A stretch of DNA of 64,000 nucleotides from Heliocidaris erythrogramma (Eukaryota > Echinodermata > Echinoidea > Camarodonta > Echinometridae), in assembly GCA_025617745.1 (NCBI GenBank), contig CM046853.1, forward strand, positions 17,341,174-17,405,173, read 5' to 3'. Numbering within the stretch: the stretch's first letter is position 1; each line of letters opens with the position of its first letter. Below are positions 51,255-62,424 of this stretch, piece by piece. Made by a program: the position numbers and the translations under genes. The notes beneath the pieces were generated by a model. That model was not told where the DNA came from. It saw only the letters and a program-made list of their open reading frames with translations, and did not search any database.

Positions 51255-51780
51255 TTATATAATATTGACTGGCTTGAGGGGGATATCAGAATATATTGCC
51301 CCAAGTCGAAGACGAGGGCAATATGGTTTTTTAAGGGCAATATTTTCGATATCCACCGAAAGTAGAGCCAGTCAATATTATTATTATTACCTAGACTCTA
51401 TAATCATTTATATACCTATTTTGTAGCAATTACAAACACGTCTGTTTGCCTGTCAGTCCTTCTGATTTCAGGTTATTCATACAGATATGAATCTGGGCCA
51501 AGCAATTGTGACGTAAATTTTTTTCGCGCGTATCCATTGTTTAAACCTCTGTACACTTTAACGCGTACAAAATACTGCGCGTATGCACTTTGATTAAAAG
51601 CGTGCTGACAAGAAAGGGTGGAATATGGCAAAAAAGTTGCCCTCTTTTTTAGTACATTGGTCGGAAGAGGGCAATATGGCAAATATTGCCCGCTCCGGTG
51701 ACGGATTCGGAGTTGCGTGTAAAATACGGCCTTTTATTTTGCAGCTAAAAAAAATCCCCTGTATAGGTAATAATATCTAA
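51255..51780. mobile_element. Palindrome-rich DNA-transposon-like segment
   Basis: AATATTGACTGGCT near 51262 is matched by its exact reverse complement AGCCAGTCAATATT near 51367, with GGATATC/GATATCC just inside. GAGGGCAATATGG words recur near 51313, 51666 and elsewhere. ATTATTACCTA and TAGGTAATAAT words near 51382 and 51763 are mutual reverse complements. The true borders and the family are not clear. Confidence 0.45.
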
Positions 51781-51807
51781 TGATCTATACTCTCTAATAC
51801 TCTAGTC

Positions 51808-52250
51808 CCAAATTATTATACCCCCAAATTATTATACCCCCACCAAACGAAGTTTGAAGGGGGTATATAGGAATCAGTCAACGGTTTCAGTGGGCGGTCG
51901 GGCGGTCGGTCGGTCGGTCGGTCGGTCCGTTGCCAATCTTGCGGATCGAACTACTTTCTCATTTTTTGACCAAAGCTCATGAAATTTGGTACACACATTG
52001 GTCTTGGTGGGAAGATGTGCAAGACATATTTTTCGGATGAGTCGGAATCTGCGTTGCCATGGTAACGGCATATTTATGGCAGAAAATCAAGGAAACACCT
52101 TGCGGATCGAACTACTTCCTCAGTTTTTGACCGAAAGTCATGAAATTTGGTACACACATTGGTCTTACTGGGAAGATGTGTACAACATATTTTTTGGATG
52201 TGTCGGAAGCTGCGTCGCCATGGAAACGGCATATCTATGGCAGTAAATCA
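51808..52250 (+). mobile_element. Degenerate repeat element with ~161-bp tandem subrepeats
   Basis: A 17-bp AAATTATTATACCCCC-type word is duplicated, then ATACCCCC…GGGGGTAT forms an inverted repeat around ACCAAACGAAGTTTGA. A GGTC tetranucleotide run follows (51893-51928), then two ~161-bp subrepeats starting TTGCGGATCGAACTACTT at 51939 and 52100. A similar arrangement (ACCCCC…AACGAAGTT…GGGGGTATA followed by GTCC runs) is, from memory, a dispersed repeat type in marine invertebrates. Non-coding. Confidence 0.7.
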
Positions 52251-54199
52251 GACATAAGTCTTTAAGATTAGATACATAGAGAAAATCTTAAGAAATATTG
52301 ATAGGCATTTCGAAGGAAAATGGATTATAGGTCAAATTTCTATTTCCCCAAATGAGCTGGTAATTTTCCTTCCTTTTTAGCGAGGTAGTATCCAGTTTCT
52401 TTAAGGGTAGTTAAATTAGTGGTACTATAAGTATTGAGGGTGGGCCTTGTGCCTTTAAACTTTTCTATAAAGATAAAATATTTTCAGCTTAAAAATAGGA
52501 AAGATAAATATCTTTTAATAATCCAAGAGATTTTATTGAAATTTGTCAAAATGAAATTTGGGTCATGTTTACTTTGTATAATATCATCAACATTCTGCCA
52601 GATCTGAAATACAATTTCACAATCACGAAAAATGTGTAATGTTCCTATGATTGATATACTTATTGATACATTTTTTTACATAATTATATATTAACATTAT
52701 AAGCTACATGTACTGTATGTTTAAGATATATTGAAATCTGCATTGCGCCAATAGCTAATATGTAATCCTTACCAAGAGAGTTAACATGATAACATGTAGC
52801 TCAGTTCTTTGTTATTTTTGTAATACAGATAATACAGCCATGGTCTAATTATCTTCATAATTAAGAGTAACAAAATACAAAAAGAACAATAAGAAGTGTT
52901 AATAGTTTTAAAGAAAGGGCTGTTACAAGTTCTGTGAAAACTATTAGTATTGTATTTGATTATACATGTGTGGGTTCCCCAAATGTTTGTGCATAGTTTG
53001 TGTAATACATGTATGAGTATTTGGATTTTTTTATGGAAGGCAAAATAGGCTACACAGTTTCTTTGTGGTCAAGACAAATCAGGCATTTTTCAACCAGACA
53101 AACATTTATTATTAAAAACAGAATCTCCAGATACTCCAAGAGTGAGTAATTACTATCAATGACTTACTCAAATACATGTACATGTATATGAAATTTGTGA
53201 AAGGCTATCAACTACAAAGCTTTACAAATCAACATTTTTAACATGTACATTACTGTTTGCCCTCCATCTCAAAAGTAATGGATATGAAAGAGAGCCCTCT
53301 TGTGTTAGAAACGAAAAAGACTCTGTACTTCAAGTTTATGAGGTAACTGTCTAGCTATGCCATGGTACACAGTGTGAGTCATAGTTGGGTAATACAAAAG
53401 CCATGTAGCACCACACTGAGTTTAAGGTTATAAAATGTACTGTATGTATTTATTAGAAAGATCAGAGAAAATGTACACAATCACAATGTATCAACATTGC
53501 TTTTCTTTTGTTGACATGATGGATTACAAGTGTTTGTCTGTTTGAGTCTTCATGTTATTGAGGTACTTGTACCCATACTGAAGACAAGTGTGATTGTGCA
53601 TTTTAATAGTTGAATCTGCATGTAGTACTTTTTAAAGTTATAGCTCACAATAGGGTTACAAAGAGGATTATATTGTAAATGGTCCCAACTGTAACAACTA
53701 CATTATAGTTTTTATAAACGTAATAAACTTGCACCATATAAAGTTAATACAAAATCACACCCAGCTGGTGACAACAACAGGTTGAAGAAACGATTACCAG
53801 TAGATACAATTCAGGAGAAAAAACCCTTGAAGTATTAAAAAGTTTTTCTTCAAACATGGAGGGGTAGGGATAAGGTATCTCATTTCAACTAGACACACTC
53901 GTACAGGTGCACTGTACAGTTTACTGCTATATTTGATGTGAAAAGAAAAGAAAAATACTAATTGGCTTCAACTTGCTTTGTTTCATTATTTGTAAAATTT
54001 GCTAAACCAGAATTATAACTTACATACTTTGAAGGTTAGAACCTACAATCCACAAACTAAGTTATGCTTACAGTGTAGGCTTCTTCACAACTTATGCCTG
54101 TTTGTAATTCAGGTTTTCACAACTTTAATTGTATTTTTATTATATTGTATAATTGGGTAACTTGCAACAAATGTTGTGTTTTTGTGCAATATAAAATGA

Positions 54200-54360
54200 A
54201 TGAATTTGAACGCCTGTAATCCAGCTACCAGTGGAAGTTATAAACTGATTCAGCGGACCCAGGTTCGAGACTGAGTCACGTCTTTCGGATGGTGACGTTA
54301 AAGGTCGGTCCCAGACGTAAATAATCATACCTGATTGATACACGTCTGTAAAAACCCAAT
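54200..54360 (+). mobile_element. SINE-like fragment
   Basis: GGTTCGAGACT (54262-54272) resembles a B-box. It is followed by GTCTTTCGGATGGTGACGTT and AAAGGTCGGTCCCAGACG, a body type seen in tRNA-derived SINEs (from memory), and the piece ends near a (CA)n run at 54362-54381. Too decayed to assign to a family. Confidence 0.55.
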
Positions 54361-54713
54361 TACACACACACACACACACACTATTTTAACTATGAGAACT
54401 AGCACAAAGGAGTAGAGTTAGGAAGGTTTAATTTAATCTTACAGCTCTTTCTTTATCTTAAAATATAATAAGTGCAGCTTAAAGAAACCTGTACTTGTCA
54501 CGGAGCAAAACAAACCTTGGAATATTTATCTTGTAATTGCAATATATACTACACTGCACAGTAGTCAAGGTCTACCATTACTTTTCTGTTCACAGGAGCA
54601 TTTTCACATTTTCCATGATAAACATGAAATGCACATTATATTGGTCACTGAGCCTGTGTACTCGAACATGAAATTCTTTGCTGTACAGTCAAAACAAAGC
54701 AAAACAAAGTATT

Positions 54714-54755
54714 ATTATTATTAGTAGTAGTAGTATTTTTATTATTATTATTATG
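54714..54755. repeat. (ATT/AGT)n microsatellite
   Basis: TATTATTATTAGTAGTAGTAG then ATTATTATTATT. A (CA)n run lies nearby at 54362-54381. Confidence 0.9.
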
Positions 54756-55756
54756 GACCAACACTATCATTAAGTGTATTTACCATGAAAGATCAGTTAT
54801 ATTTTTTGATTAAATAACTGGGGTATCATTTTGAAAATATAAGTAATGAAGGGAGAACGGTACATTTCTTCACAACTGCACATAAAGAAAATGAGATTCC
54901 TATCTGGTTGTTTCAGAAATATACAGTGAGCCCTCTTGAGTTGAGAAATATGTTGAGAGATTTATCATCTTTCTATCCTCAGTTTGGAAAGTGGTCTTGT
55001 TGTGGTAATGAAGCATTTAGTGAGTCATAGCTTGGCTATTCTGTTCAGGTGTGGTGATGAAAACAAAGAGAGTTATTTACAGCAGGGTCTCAGTAGGTCT
55101 TCCCTCTGTGGTTTTGATATAGGCTGGGAAGTGAATATCAATTGAACTTTTTATTTAGATGTGGGTTTGTGGGAATCTGTTTGTGTAGGAGTTGTTGACA
55201 TAATTGCTTAGAATTTATCCCATGATTCATTTGATATAAGAATATTAGAGAGTATTTAAGATTGTTATGTGTTTTGAACTTAATTGTATGTACTGGTAGT
55301 CAAATAAGAGGAAAGAATAAGTGAGACTGGATGACTCGATGTTCATGAAAGGGTAAGAAATAGGAATCCAGTTATTTTCATACTCTGAAAGTAAAAGATT
55401 CTTGATTAAAAAGGCTGCTTATGTCTAAGGATCATTACTGAAATGGAGTATCCCAGATATGTTGGGCACAATAATTAATGGAGTGAAAATTATTTTAATG
55501 TCCATTATGAATCACTTTCAATATTGTTTGCTATTGTAACACATGTGAATAGAATTAATGCGACATATTAATGAGACATATCCAAAACTAATATTAGTGA
55601 TTTGATTTATGATTATCCACCAAATCACATTTTATTATGATATGATTCATGAGTATACTTTGATATTTACTGTATCATTTGATATTTACTGACATATTTA
55701 TATTCAAATGAGAGAAATTTGAAATATTTACATAAATTCATTACAAATAACTGGTT

Positions 55757-56995
55757 AATTCAATTCAAGACTATATTTCAGACTCATCTGCACACGATAG
55801 ACATACATGTAGACATAGACATAGACAAGTTTGACAAGAATATGGTGAGGAATACATACATATAAGAGGATACAGAGATACAGAATACATAGAATAGTTT
55901 TACATGGATTACATGACAACTTGAATAAACTGTACAAACCGATAAACAATATCATCCATTTAAATCATATGTCAGTAGGCTATCAAGCCAAAATTTTCGC
56001 AAGTCTGATGTGTACCTCATGCTGCTATACAGCGGATTGACAACTACTTTTATAACACAATTCATAGACTTGTCTACTCTACAAGTGAATCTAAATGAGA
56101 TTTTTTTACAGCCTGACAGGCTGGGATGTTCAACTCGGCATGGCACATAGTCTACTTTCACTTGAGTACCTTGGTACCTGAAGTAACATTCTCAAGGCAT
56201 CATTATAGGCCACTGTAAGCCTATACATACTACTCTTCTTAAAATTACACCAGAGATGTGCAGTATATAATGGCGTACAATACGATCTGAATAACATCAC
56301 TTTCACATCCTGTGAGCACATGAAATTTCCTGACTAATATATTACCCTGAGCATACAATCTACGGCACTGACGATAAATATCTCTGTCATCACAGAGGTC
56401 ATCGGTAAAAATGTTACCAAGATACTTGGCCTCTTTACAGACATCAAGTTTATTATCACACAAATAGAAATCTGGAAATTTTAATTTACTGTGATCTTTG
56501 CAACTAATTATCATAACATGAGTCTTTTTTGCATTATATTTCACATTATTGTCAACTCCATAGTTGGCAAGACACTAATCTACATTTTGCCACTCTTCAC
56601 CCAGGTGAGGTAAATGGGTACCCGGTAGGAATGAAATTCCTTGAATGCTTGAGCACCACGGTAGCTCGGCTAAAGCCGGGGTAATAGTATGATTGCAGAA
56701 CCCTCAAGGAGAACAGTATATAATACTGATGAGGCTATCCTGGGTAAACAAGGCATATTATTATTATTATTATTACTATAGTTGGAGCAAATCTTAAGTA
56801 AGCCCTGTAAACCCGCATTAGATGGGCTAATTATCACAAGATCATCTGCATACATTAAATGATTCACTGGAGTGCTTCCAACTACACAGCCTGTTTTACA
56901 AGAATTCAAATTGTTAGAAAGCCCACCCATGTATAAGTTGAATAATAACTCCATTACTAACATGAAAGGGTTCGGAGATGGCACTTCCCTATCTA
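55757..56995 (-). pseudogene. Minus-strand non-LTR retrotransposon, 3' part, interrupted by a SINE
   Basis: Read on the minus strand from 56995 down, the frame gives LLFNLYMGGLSNNLNSCKTG, then LMYADDLVIISPSNAGLQ with the catalytic YADD intact, then LLKICSNY. There the SINE at 56568-56777 breaks it. Across the insertion the frame resumes with GVDNNVKYNAKKTHVMI, then EAKYLGNIFTDDL and DIYRQCRRLYAQGNILVRKF. Further pieces after shifts are LFRSYCTPLYTAHLWCNF, AYNDALRMLLQVPR and VNPLYSSMRY. The 3' end near 55757 reads TTGAATTGAATTAA, a typical short-repeat tail. The 5' half, including any endonuclease, is absent. Confidence 0.85.
56568..56777 (+). mobile_element. 5'-truncated tRNA-derived SINE (copy 2) nested in the retrotransposon
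   Basis: CAAGACACTAATCTAC, CACCCAGGTGAGGTAAATGG and TACCCGGTAGGAATG match the body of the SINE at 30590-30925. The tail is an ATT run (56757-56774). Flanking duplications ATAGTTGG (56560-56567, 56778-56785) mark the insertion, and removing it restores the minus-strand reverse transcriptase frame. The tRNA-related head is missing. Confidence 0.85.
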
Positions 56996-57101
56996 ACCAT
57001 CATGGATCATCAGTTTGTTACTCATAGTTTTCATTAATTTTTTGTTGTCCATCTCCTCATACATAAATGTTTCATTATTTTCACTTTTCTGATGTAAACA
57101 G

Positions 57102-57279
57102 AAACCATTTCAACTGGCTGCAGCTCGAGAAGAAGGTACTGGACCATGACTTTCCAACCAAATCCGGTATCCTCACCCTCTACTTCAGGGTGCAGTTCTT
57201 TACAGAGAGCATCAACCAACTCAGGGACAGTATTACCATAGAACTATTCTACCTACAGGCCAAAGAATCAGTATTCAAG
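57102..57279 (+). CDS. frmd4: FRMD4-type FERM protein, third exon (residues 54-113)
   Basis: Completes the split Thr codon, then encodes NHFNWLQLEKKVLDHDFPTK, SGILTLYFRVQFFTESINQL and RDSITIELFYLQAKESVFK. This covers the end of the F1 lobe and the start of the α-helical F2 lobe. NWLQL, the DHDFP-x-KSG block and TIELF-x-L-x-AK are shared with vertebrate FRMD4A/B as I recall them. The acceptor AG is at 57100-57101; the donor GTAAGT starts at 57280 (phase 0). The exon sits only about 100 bp downstream of the minus-strand retrotransposon remnant. Confidence 0.93.
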
Positions 57280-58007
57280 GTAAGTGTTTCATACTAGAAA
57301 GTTTGAAATAAAAATGATAACATGGCCCCTCATGATGCAGATTAAGCATCATGTTTAATAGGGGAGGTAAAGAAAGATTTTAAGTGATGAAATTCATGAT
57401 TTTCCAATGCCAGTTTGTTCAGTGTATCATCTAATGTCAAAATCAAACTGTTACCTCAGAATATTAGGTTTTATTTATTTCATTCTCTATCCATCTGGAT
57501 TATTGTAAAAATATGGTTTGTTTACCAGAGGCAGAGTGAATAAATATTGACACAACCTGCCGAATCAATTTCCATTTGACATTTGCATAGGTCTTGAGGT
57601 TATTATTTGAAAGCTGATGTCTAAATCTGCATAATGCACCTGCTGCTACAGTATTATGTTTGCATACCTTAGGGTAAAGGTTATCATGTACATGTAGACA
57701 AAAATAGTGATGCCATATATGTAGTAAGCATTCTGGTTCAAACAATTACATGAATAAGTGGTATAGTCAGGGCTGGTATAGTAATAATTTCCTTGAACAT
57801 ACAGATGTCAGCCTTATCTTGATACCTAGTGATTATTTCCCCATAAAATCTATTTTGCTGACAATTTTTTTTCTTCTCTGGATGATATATGAAGCACAAG
57901 TATTAAGATAGCATAGATTTTTCTTTGTCTATTACAAGTCATATGCCAGATGCGACGAAAAGAGCCATTATTAGCTGTAATATAGTGGACTTTGATGAGA
58001 AGGAAAT

Positions 58008-58010
<3 letters not shown>

Positions 58011-58037
<27 letters not shown>
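58011..58037. repeat. (AG)n microsatellite
   Basis: AGAGAG run followed by GGGAGGGAG. Confidence 0.95.
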
Positions 58038-58044
<7 letters not shown>

Positions 58045-60322
58045 AGAAAGGTATTGAGTGATATCATATCTGAATATCTGTAATAGTGGAAGGACAATGG
58101 CTTCCATGCAACGAATATTCAGTAATTGTACGTGGGCCAGCCATGCACTTACAACATCCATCTCCACCCAGTTCTAATGAAGTGCTAATTGGTTGACTCC
58201 CACTGAGAGACATTGAGTAGAGCAGATAGACATGAATGCCTTGTCATCCGGCTTTAATGATCAAACTTCCGCAATCCAGGTGTGGATAGAATTTCATGTT
58301 ATTCCATCATTCACAATCCACTTGAGTTACATGATCTCTTCAGAGTTATTTTTAATATAATTTTTTGAAGATAACAATTCCTCTTTGCATAGGAGATGAA
58401 ACTATAACTGCTTGAATCTCTTTAATCTCTTATAATTGAAGTGAAACTCTTTTGTGCATTTAAAATTTGACCTCTAGGCACAGTTGTAGTGGGAGAGTAC
58501 ATGTAGTTCCAGCATGACATCACAGTCACATGACTGAGTTGTCAACTTGAGATCTCCTATGGAAGTATTTTTTGGCAATGCTTGCTGGAAGTTGCATCTA
58601 TTATTACATATCGGTCTACATGTTAGCCAAAGCTACTTTTAGACAGGGCATAGAATGAGGAGTTTCATGCCAAACACTTCATTCAAATCCTCATTTTCTA
58701 CATGTATCTGGGCCAAGTTTGAAGTTGAGCTTTAATTAGATTTGTACCGTTTGACATTGACATTTCATTGATGATGTAAATCTTGATATTCATCTTAAAT
58801 ACTGATGGCCTTATGTCAGGGAACATTAATTTCTGTTTATTCTGCTTACACATCTGTCAACTCTGGTTGCCAAATATTTTCTAATAACACAAAACTTGTG
58901 AATAAGAGAAGGAGAGACTAAAGAATTGCAACTCCCTATTGAAATTAAGATCAACTTGATATATACAGGTATTCACTTTTATACACACTAGATAATTACT
59001 TTTGTGCCAATCAGGCTACATGGAGTTCTTATATTTGAGTTTTTAAGGAACATATATGAAGTATAATGCATTTACATATTTCACCACCAGGAACCCCTCC
59101 GAAAAAAAAAGGGAAATACAAATAAGAACAAAAAAATCTTGGAAAATTGGGTCAAATCAAATCCTCTTAAAAAAGTAATAAGTTTTCTCTGATTCATTGA
59201 TTGCCGCTGAATGGTCAAGACAGTATGTTTCAATCTCTTTATTTAGACAATGTTCTTTCGGTCTATTACATGACCCCTTTATTCATAGGACATTTATACT
59301 TGCTTCACTTTTACCCCATGAAGCTGGTTTTCACCATCGATCTTCATGTCATCTGTCTTTTTCCATTCCTTGGTCTTGGTCTTTATGTTCGTCTTTTTGC
59401 CTCTGACGAAGATTCTGCTAGGATCGAAAGCTCAGGCCCCTTTTGACTCCATTTTTTCCATTCCCAATACAAACCTTCCTTACTCTTAGAACCCATTTCC
59501 ATTATAATCAAATCAACCACTCTTGACATTCGTGGAAATATATATCGTTTTGGACAAAAAATTCTGTTTTCATCAAATTTGCTGAAGTTAGCCTGTGTAG
59601 CTTTTGGATGAGGATGAGTCATACATGTATATTTTAAAGGTTTTGACTTCAAAGTCATTCTTAAAGCGGATTTTAAAATTAGTTGATCAAATAATGTATG
59701 TTTTGACACCGTATAATGAAAATGATGTACACATATTGTACATGTATATTATTTGATCTGACATGTGTACATACAGTAGACCTACAATTAGACTTAAAAT
59801 CGGAGATGATTAATAGTAAAGGGAATCACATTTCTGAAAACACAAAACATTTTTTAGGGCATAAAAGACCAGAGTCTGGACAAGTAGGTTAGGCCCAATT
59901 ACCACCAATTTTTTTTTTTGTTAGGGGGTGGGCAGGGATAGGGCAGTACAGAAGAAAAAAATCGTTACCCTTCAGTACAAGTCCTCAATTTCATGTGTTT
60001 TTGTGCATTGAAGGATTAGAAGATGAGAATGAAATATTTTTTTTTTCATCCTGAAACATTTTTGGTACAGCTTTAATATGTATTCAATTTTTATATCATT
60101 TCAATATCCAGCTTTTGATATATAAGATAGTGGAAGGACAGGAATCGGGCAATAACACGATTTATTCCATTACATTGGAAAATGTTTGTGGTGTAAAAAA
60201 ATACTTCTTAGGAATCTTGTATCATCCAGGGATGTCTAACATATTCCTTGATCCATCTTCATCGTCAGCACCATGTTCTCATAGCTTAGATACCCAGGTA
60301 TGGGTAACTATAAACCCAGTTA

Positions 60323-60637
60323 GGCCCGTTCTCATTACGAGGTTGGATAGTGGATCGCGCTATCGTGGGGCGTGCCAGGGAGGTCCACTGGCACGCAGCG
60401 GGTTCACACATGCAGAGGTTAGCGATCTATTTTTGCACTCTCTGCACAGTAAACTGCGAATAGGCGCGCTCTAGATCGTGCTATCTCTTGTGGACCACCC
60501 CCCAGACGTGGTCCAGTTTGGGATCGCCATGGACCGCTGTGGATTACGTGGAAATGACGTCGCCGCGTTCTCACCTGAGAGGTGGTGGTATCTAGCACGT
60601 GCTAGAGCGCACTATCCCTTGTAATGAGAATGGAGTC
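60323..60637. mobile_element. PIF/Harbinger-like MITE (315 bp)
   Basis: Imperfect terminal inverted repeats: the left GGCCCGTTCTCATTACGAGG pairs with the right end read in reverse complement as GACTCCATTCTCATTACAAG, sharing TTCTCATTAC and then a GGATAGTG word. Exact TTA duplications flank it (60320-60322, 60638-60640), fitting the TWA targets of PIF/Harbinger. The interior is GC-rich and contains GATCGC/GCGATC and CTAGCACGTGCTAG palindromes. No coding capacity. Confidence 0.8.
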
Positions 60638-62344
60638 TTATATAAAGAGATACACCCTGGTAAGGGATTCTTTATCATGGCTTGCAGAAAATCATAAGTG
60701 TAACTGTTGTTCTTGCATTAATTGAAAAAATCTAAATTCATAAGATCCAGAGGGGCATGAATAAAACAAAATCTTACAGAGAAAGAGGTTCAAGAAATTT
60801 TCAGCTGTGATCATATTTTGATATTTAACAAAATGTTAAATCTTGCTTAATGATTTTGATTTACTGCGGTGTAAGTATTATTACCTGTACCTATATTTAA
60901 TTCCTAACTAACCTGCCATTAAATTTCTTTTGCATATTGAAAAATCAAGGATATAATAGAAAAAACAACAACTAAAACTATTTAGGCAGTAGTTCAAGCT
61001 TTTTGAAACTGAAGTTTTCAAATTGAAACACTTGTGGAAATCAAAGCCCCCTACATGTACATGTACATACCAAATGTTGCATCTCAGAATTGGGTTAATC
61101 AGGATTATTGCGGTATGACCTCTAATTACAGAGGTCAAGATAGCAGTAGGCACACCCTTCTGAGGTTTGACTTGCAGTATTGAGAAGTCAAATCATTTCT
61201 ATTGAAAATATACTACACAATAAGATCTTGTTCATTAACATGTTCAAGGTTGCATATGTATGAAATTAGGATTGTTAATTTTTTTTTTCATTTTGCTTTA
61301 ATTTCAATGAAGGTATGGAAATATCTTGACATAATTTTCAAAATAAGATACTGACTTATTTATACAAAGGGCACTAGTATTTATTGTAGATTCAACAGTT
61401 ATTGACTTATAATTTTTTCAATAGACCTGTTCACAAATATATTCAAATTTTATGCATACCTTTAAAACAAAGGTTGTTCTTGACAACCTGAAAGCTTGTC
61501 AGAGGCTTGTCAGACATAGCAACAAGTAATGTATGCAAACTCCATTCCAAGTATTGTAGTTCATTCATTAATAACAGGTTAATGGAATACCTCGGTACTA
61601 GGTCCCCAGGAAAGAAACATCCATACATTTGAATAACTTTGAACAGGTCTATTATCTGAAAAACGTATTACATGCAGGATTATGCTTGCAGTTTTGATGA
61701 AATATTCTTGAACTTGATGTATCTAGTTGTGTGTGGTACATTTACATGTACATCTGATAAGAGGATTTATGCTTTTGCAGTATAGTAATGCATGGGTCAG
61801 TGTGAATAAGCCCTATATTTCTCTGGATGTGGCTTGATACTTCAGTGATATGCCATGGTGACAAAGAAGAGAAGATCTCCTTACTGGATGTATGTGAAGT
61901 CCCAGTTGACTGATTTCAAGCTGTTTATTTGTCATGTTTGATCTAAGGTATGTCAGTTGAAATGGAAGATGCTAAGGAGAAATGGCAGAAAGAGAAAATT
62001 ATGTTGGAGCAGTGTTGTGCGTCAGATGGTACCTTGATAATGTAGCACATGTCTCGAAACAAGAAGATAACATCCTTATAAGGGATGTACAAGCTGTGCT
62101 GTGCTCCCTGTTATGAGATCGTATCCTTGCTTTATTGCGACAATTGTCACAAAGCAGAAATGTGAGAACTATGAAATATGAAGCTTAAATGTTCAGGCCA
62201 AATTAGGGTACGTGTAGTTTTACTTTCAGATTGTGATCTGTTTGTTCTAATTATGTGTGTACATGCTGTAAGTGTATATACATGTATCTAAAGAAGTGAT
62301 TTTGTTTTGTAGTTATTACTTATTTTTTTGGTTATTGTTCTCAG

Positions 62345-62424
62345 GGGGACATAGAAGCTGATAGTGAGACTGTATTTGAACTTGGAGCTTATGTCTTGCA
62401 AGCAACAGAAGGAGATTACACCAG
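62345..62424 (+). CDS. frmd4: FRMD4-type FERM protein, fourth exon (residues 114-139 plus split codon)
   Basis: Starts in phase 0 after TTCTCAG and encodes GDIEADSETVFELGAYVLQA followed by TEGDYT, then AG of a split codon before GTAAGA at 62425. It lies within the F2 lobe; vertebrate FRMD4A has a D-x-DSE-x-VFELA-x-YILQ block here as I recall it. After this exon the remaining FERM lobes and the C-terminal region must lie beyond the right edge of the window. Confidence 0.9.

Larger units (their letters stand above)
47043..57101 (+). other. FRMD4 intron (10.1 kb)
   Basis: GTAAGA donor and an acceptor ending GTAAACAG. It contains a 37-bp tandem duplication (50898-50971), a palindrome-rich transposon-like segment (51255-51780), a degenerate element with ~161-bp tandem repeats (51808-52250), a SINE-like piece (54200-54360), an ATT microsatellite (54714-54755), and a minus-strand retrotransposon with a nested SINE (55757-56995). 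No other exon was recognised. Confidence 0.8.
57280..62344 (+). other. FRMD4 intron (5.1 kb)
   Basis: GTAAGT donor, and a T-rich acceptor ending TTGTTCTCAG. Contains an (AG)n run at 58011-58037 and a Harbinger-like MITE at 60323-60637. No exon recognised between. Confidence 0.8.

Noticed and set aside
59201-59446. Overlapping plus-strand frames near 59.2-59.4 kb
   Set aside because: Hydrophobic, T-rich translations in two frames at once; no conserved motif I could defend, though a decayed transposon piece cannot be excluded.
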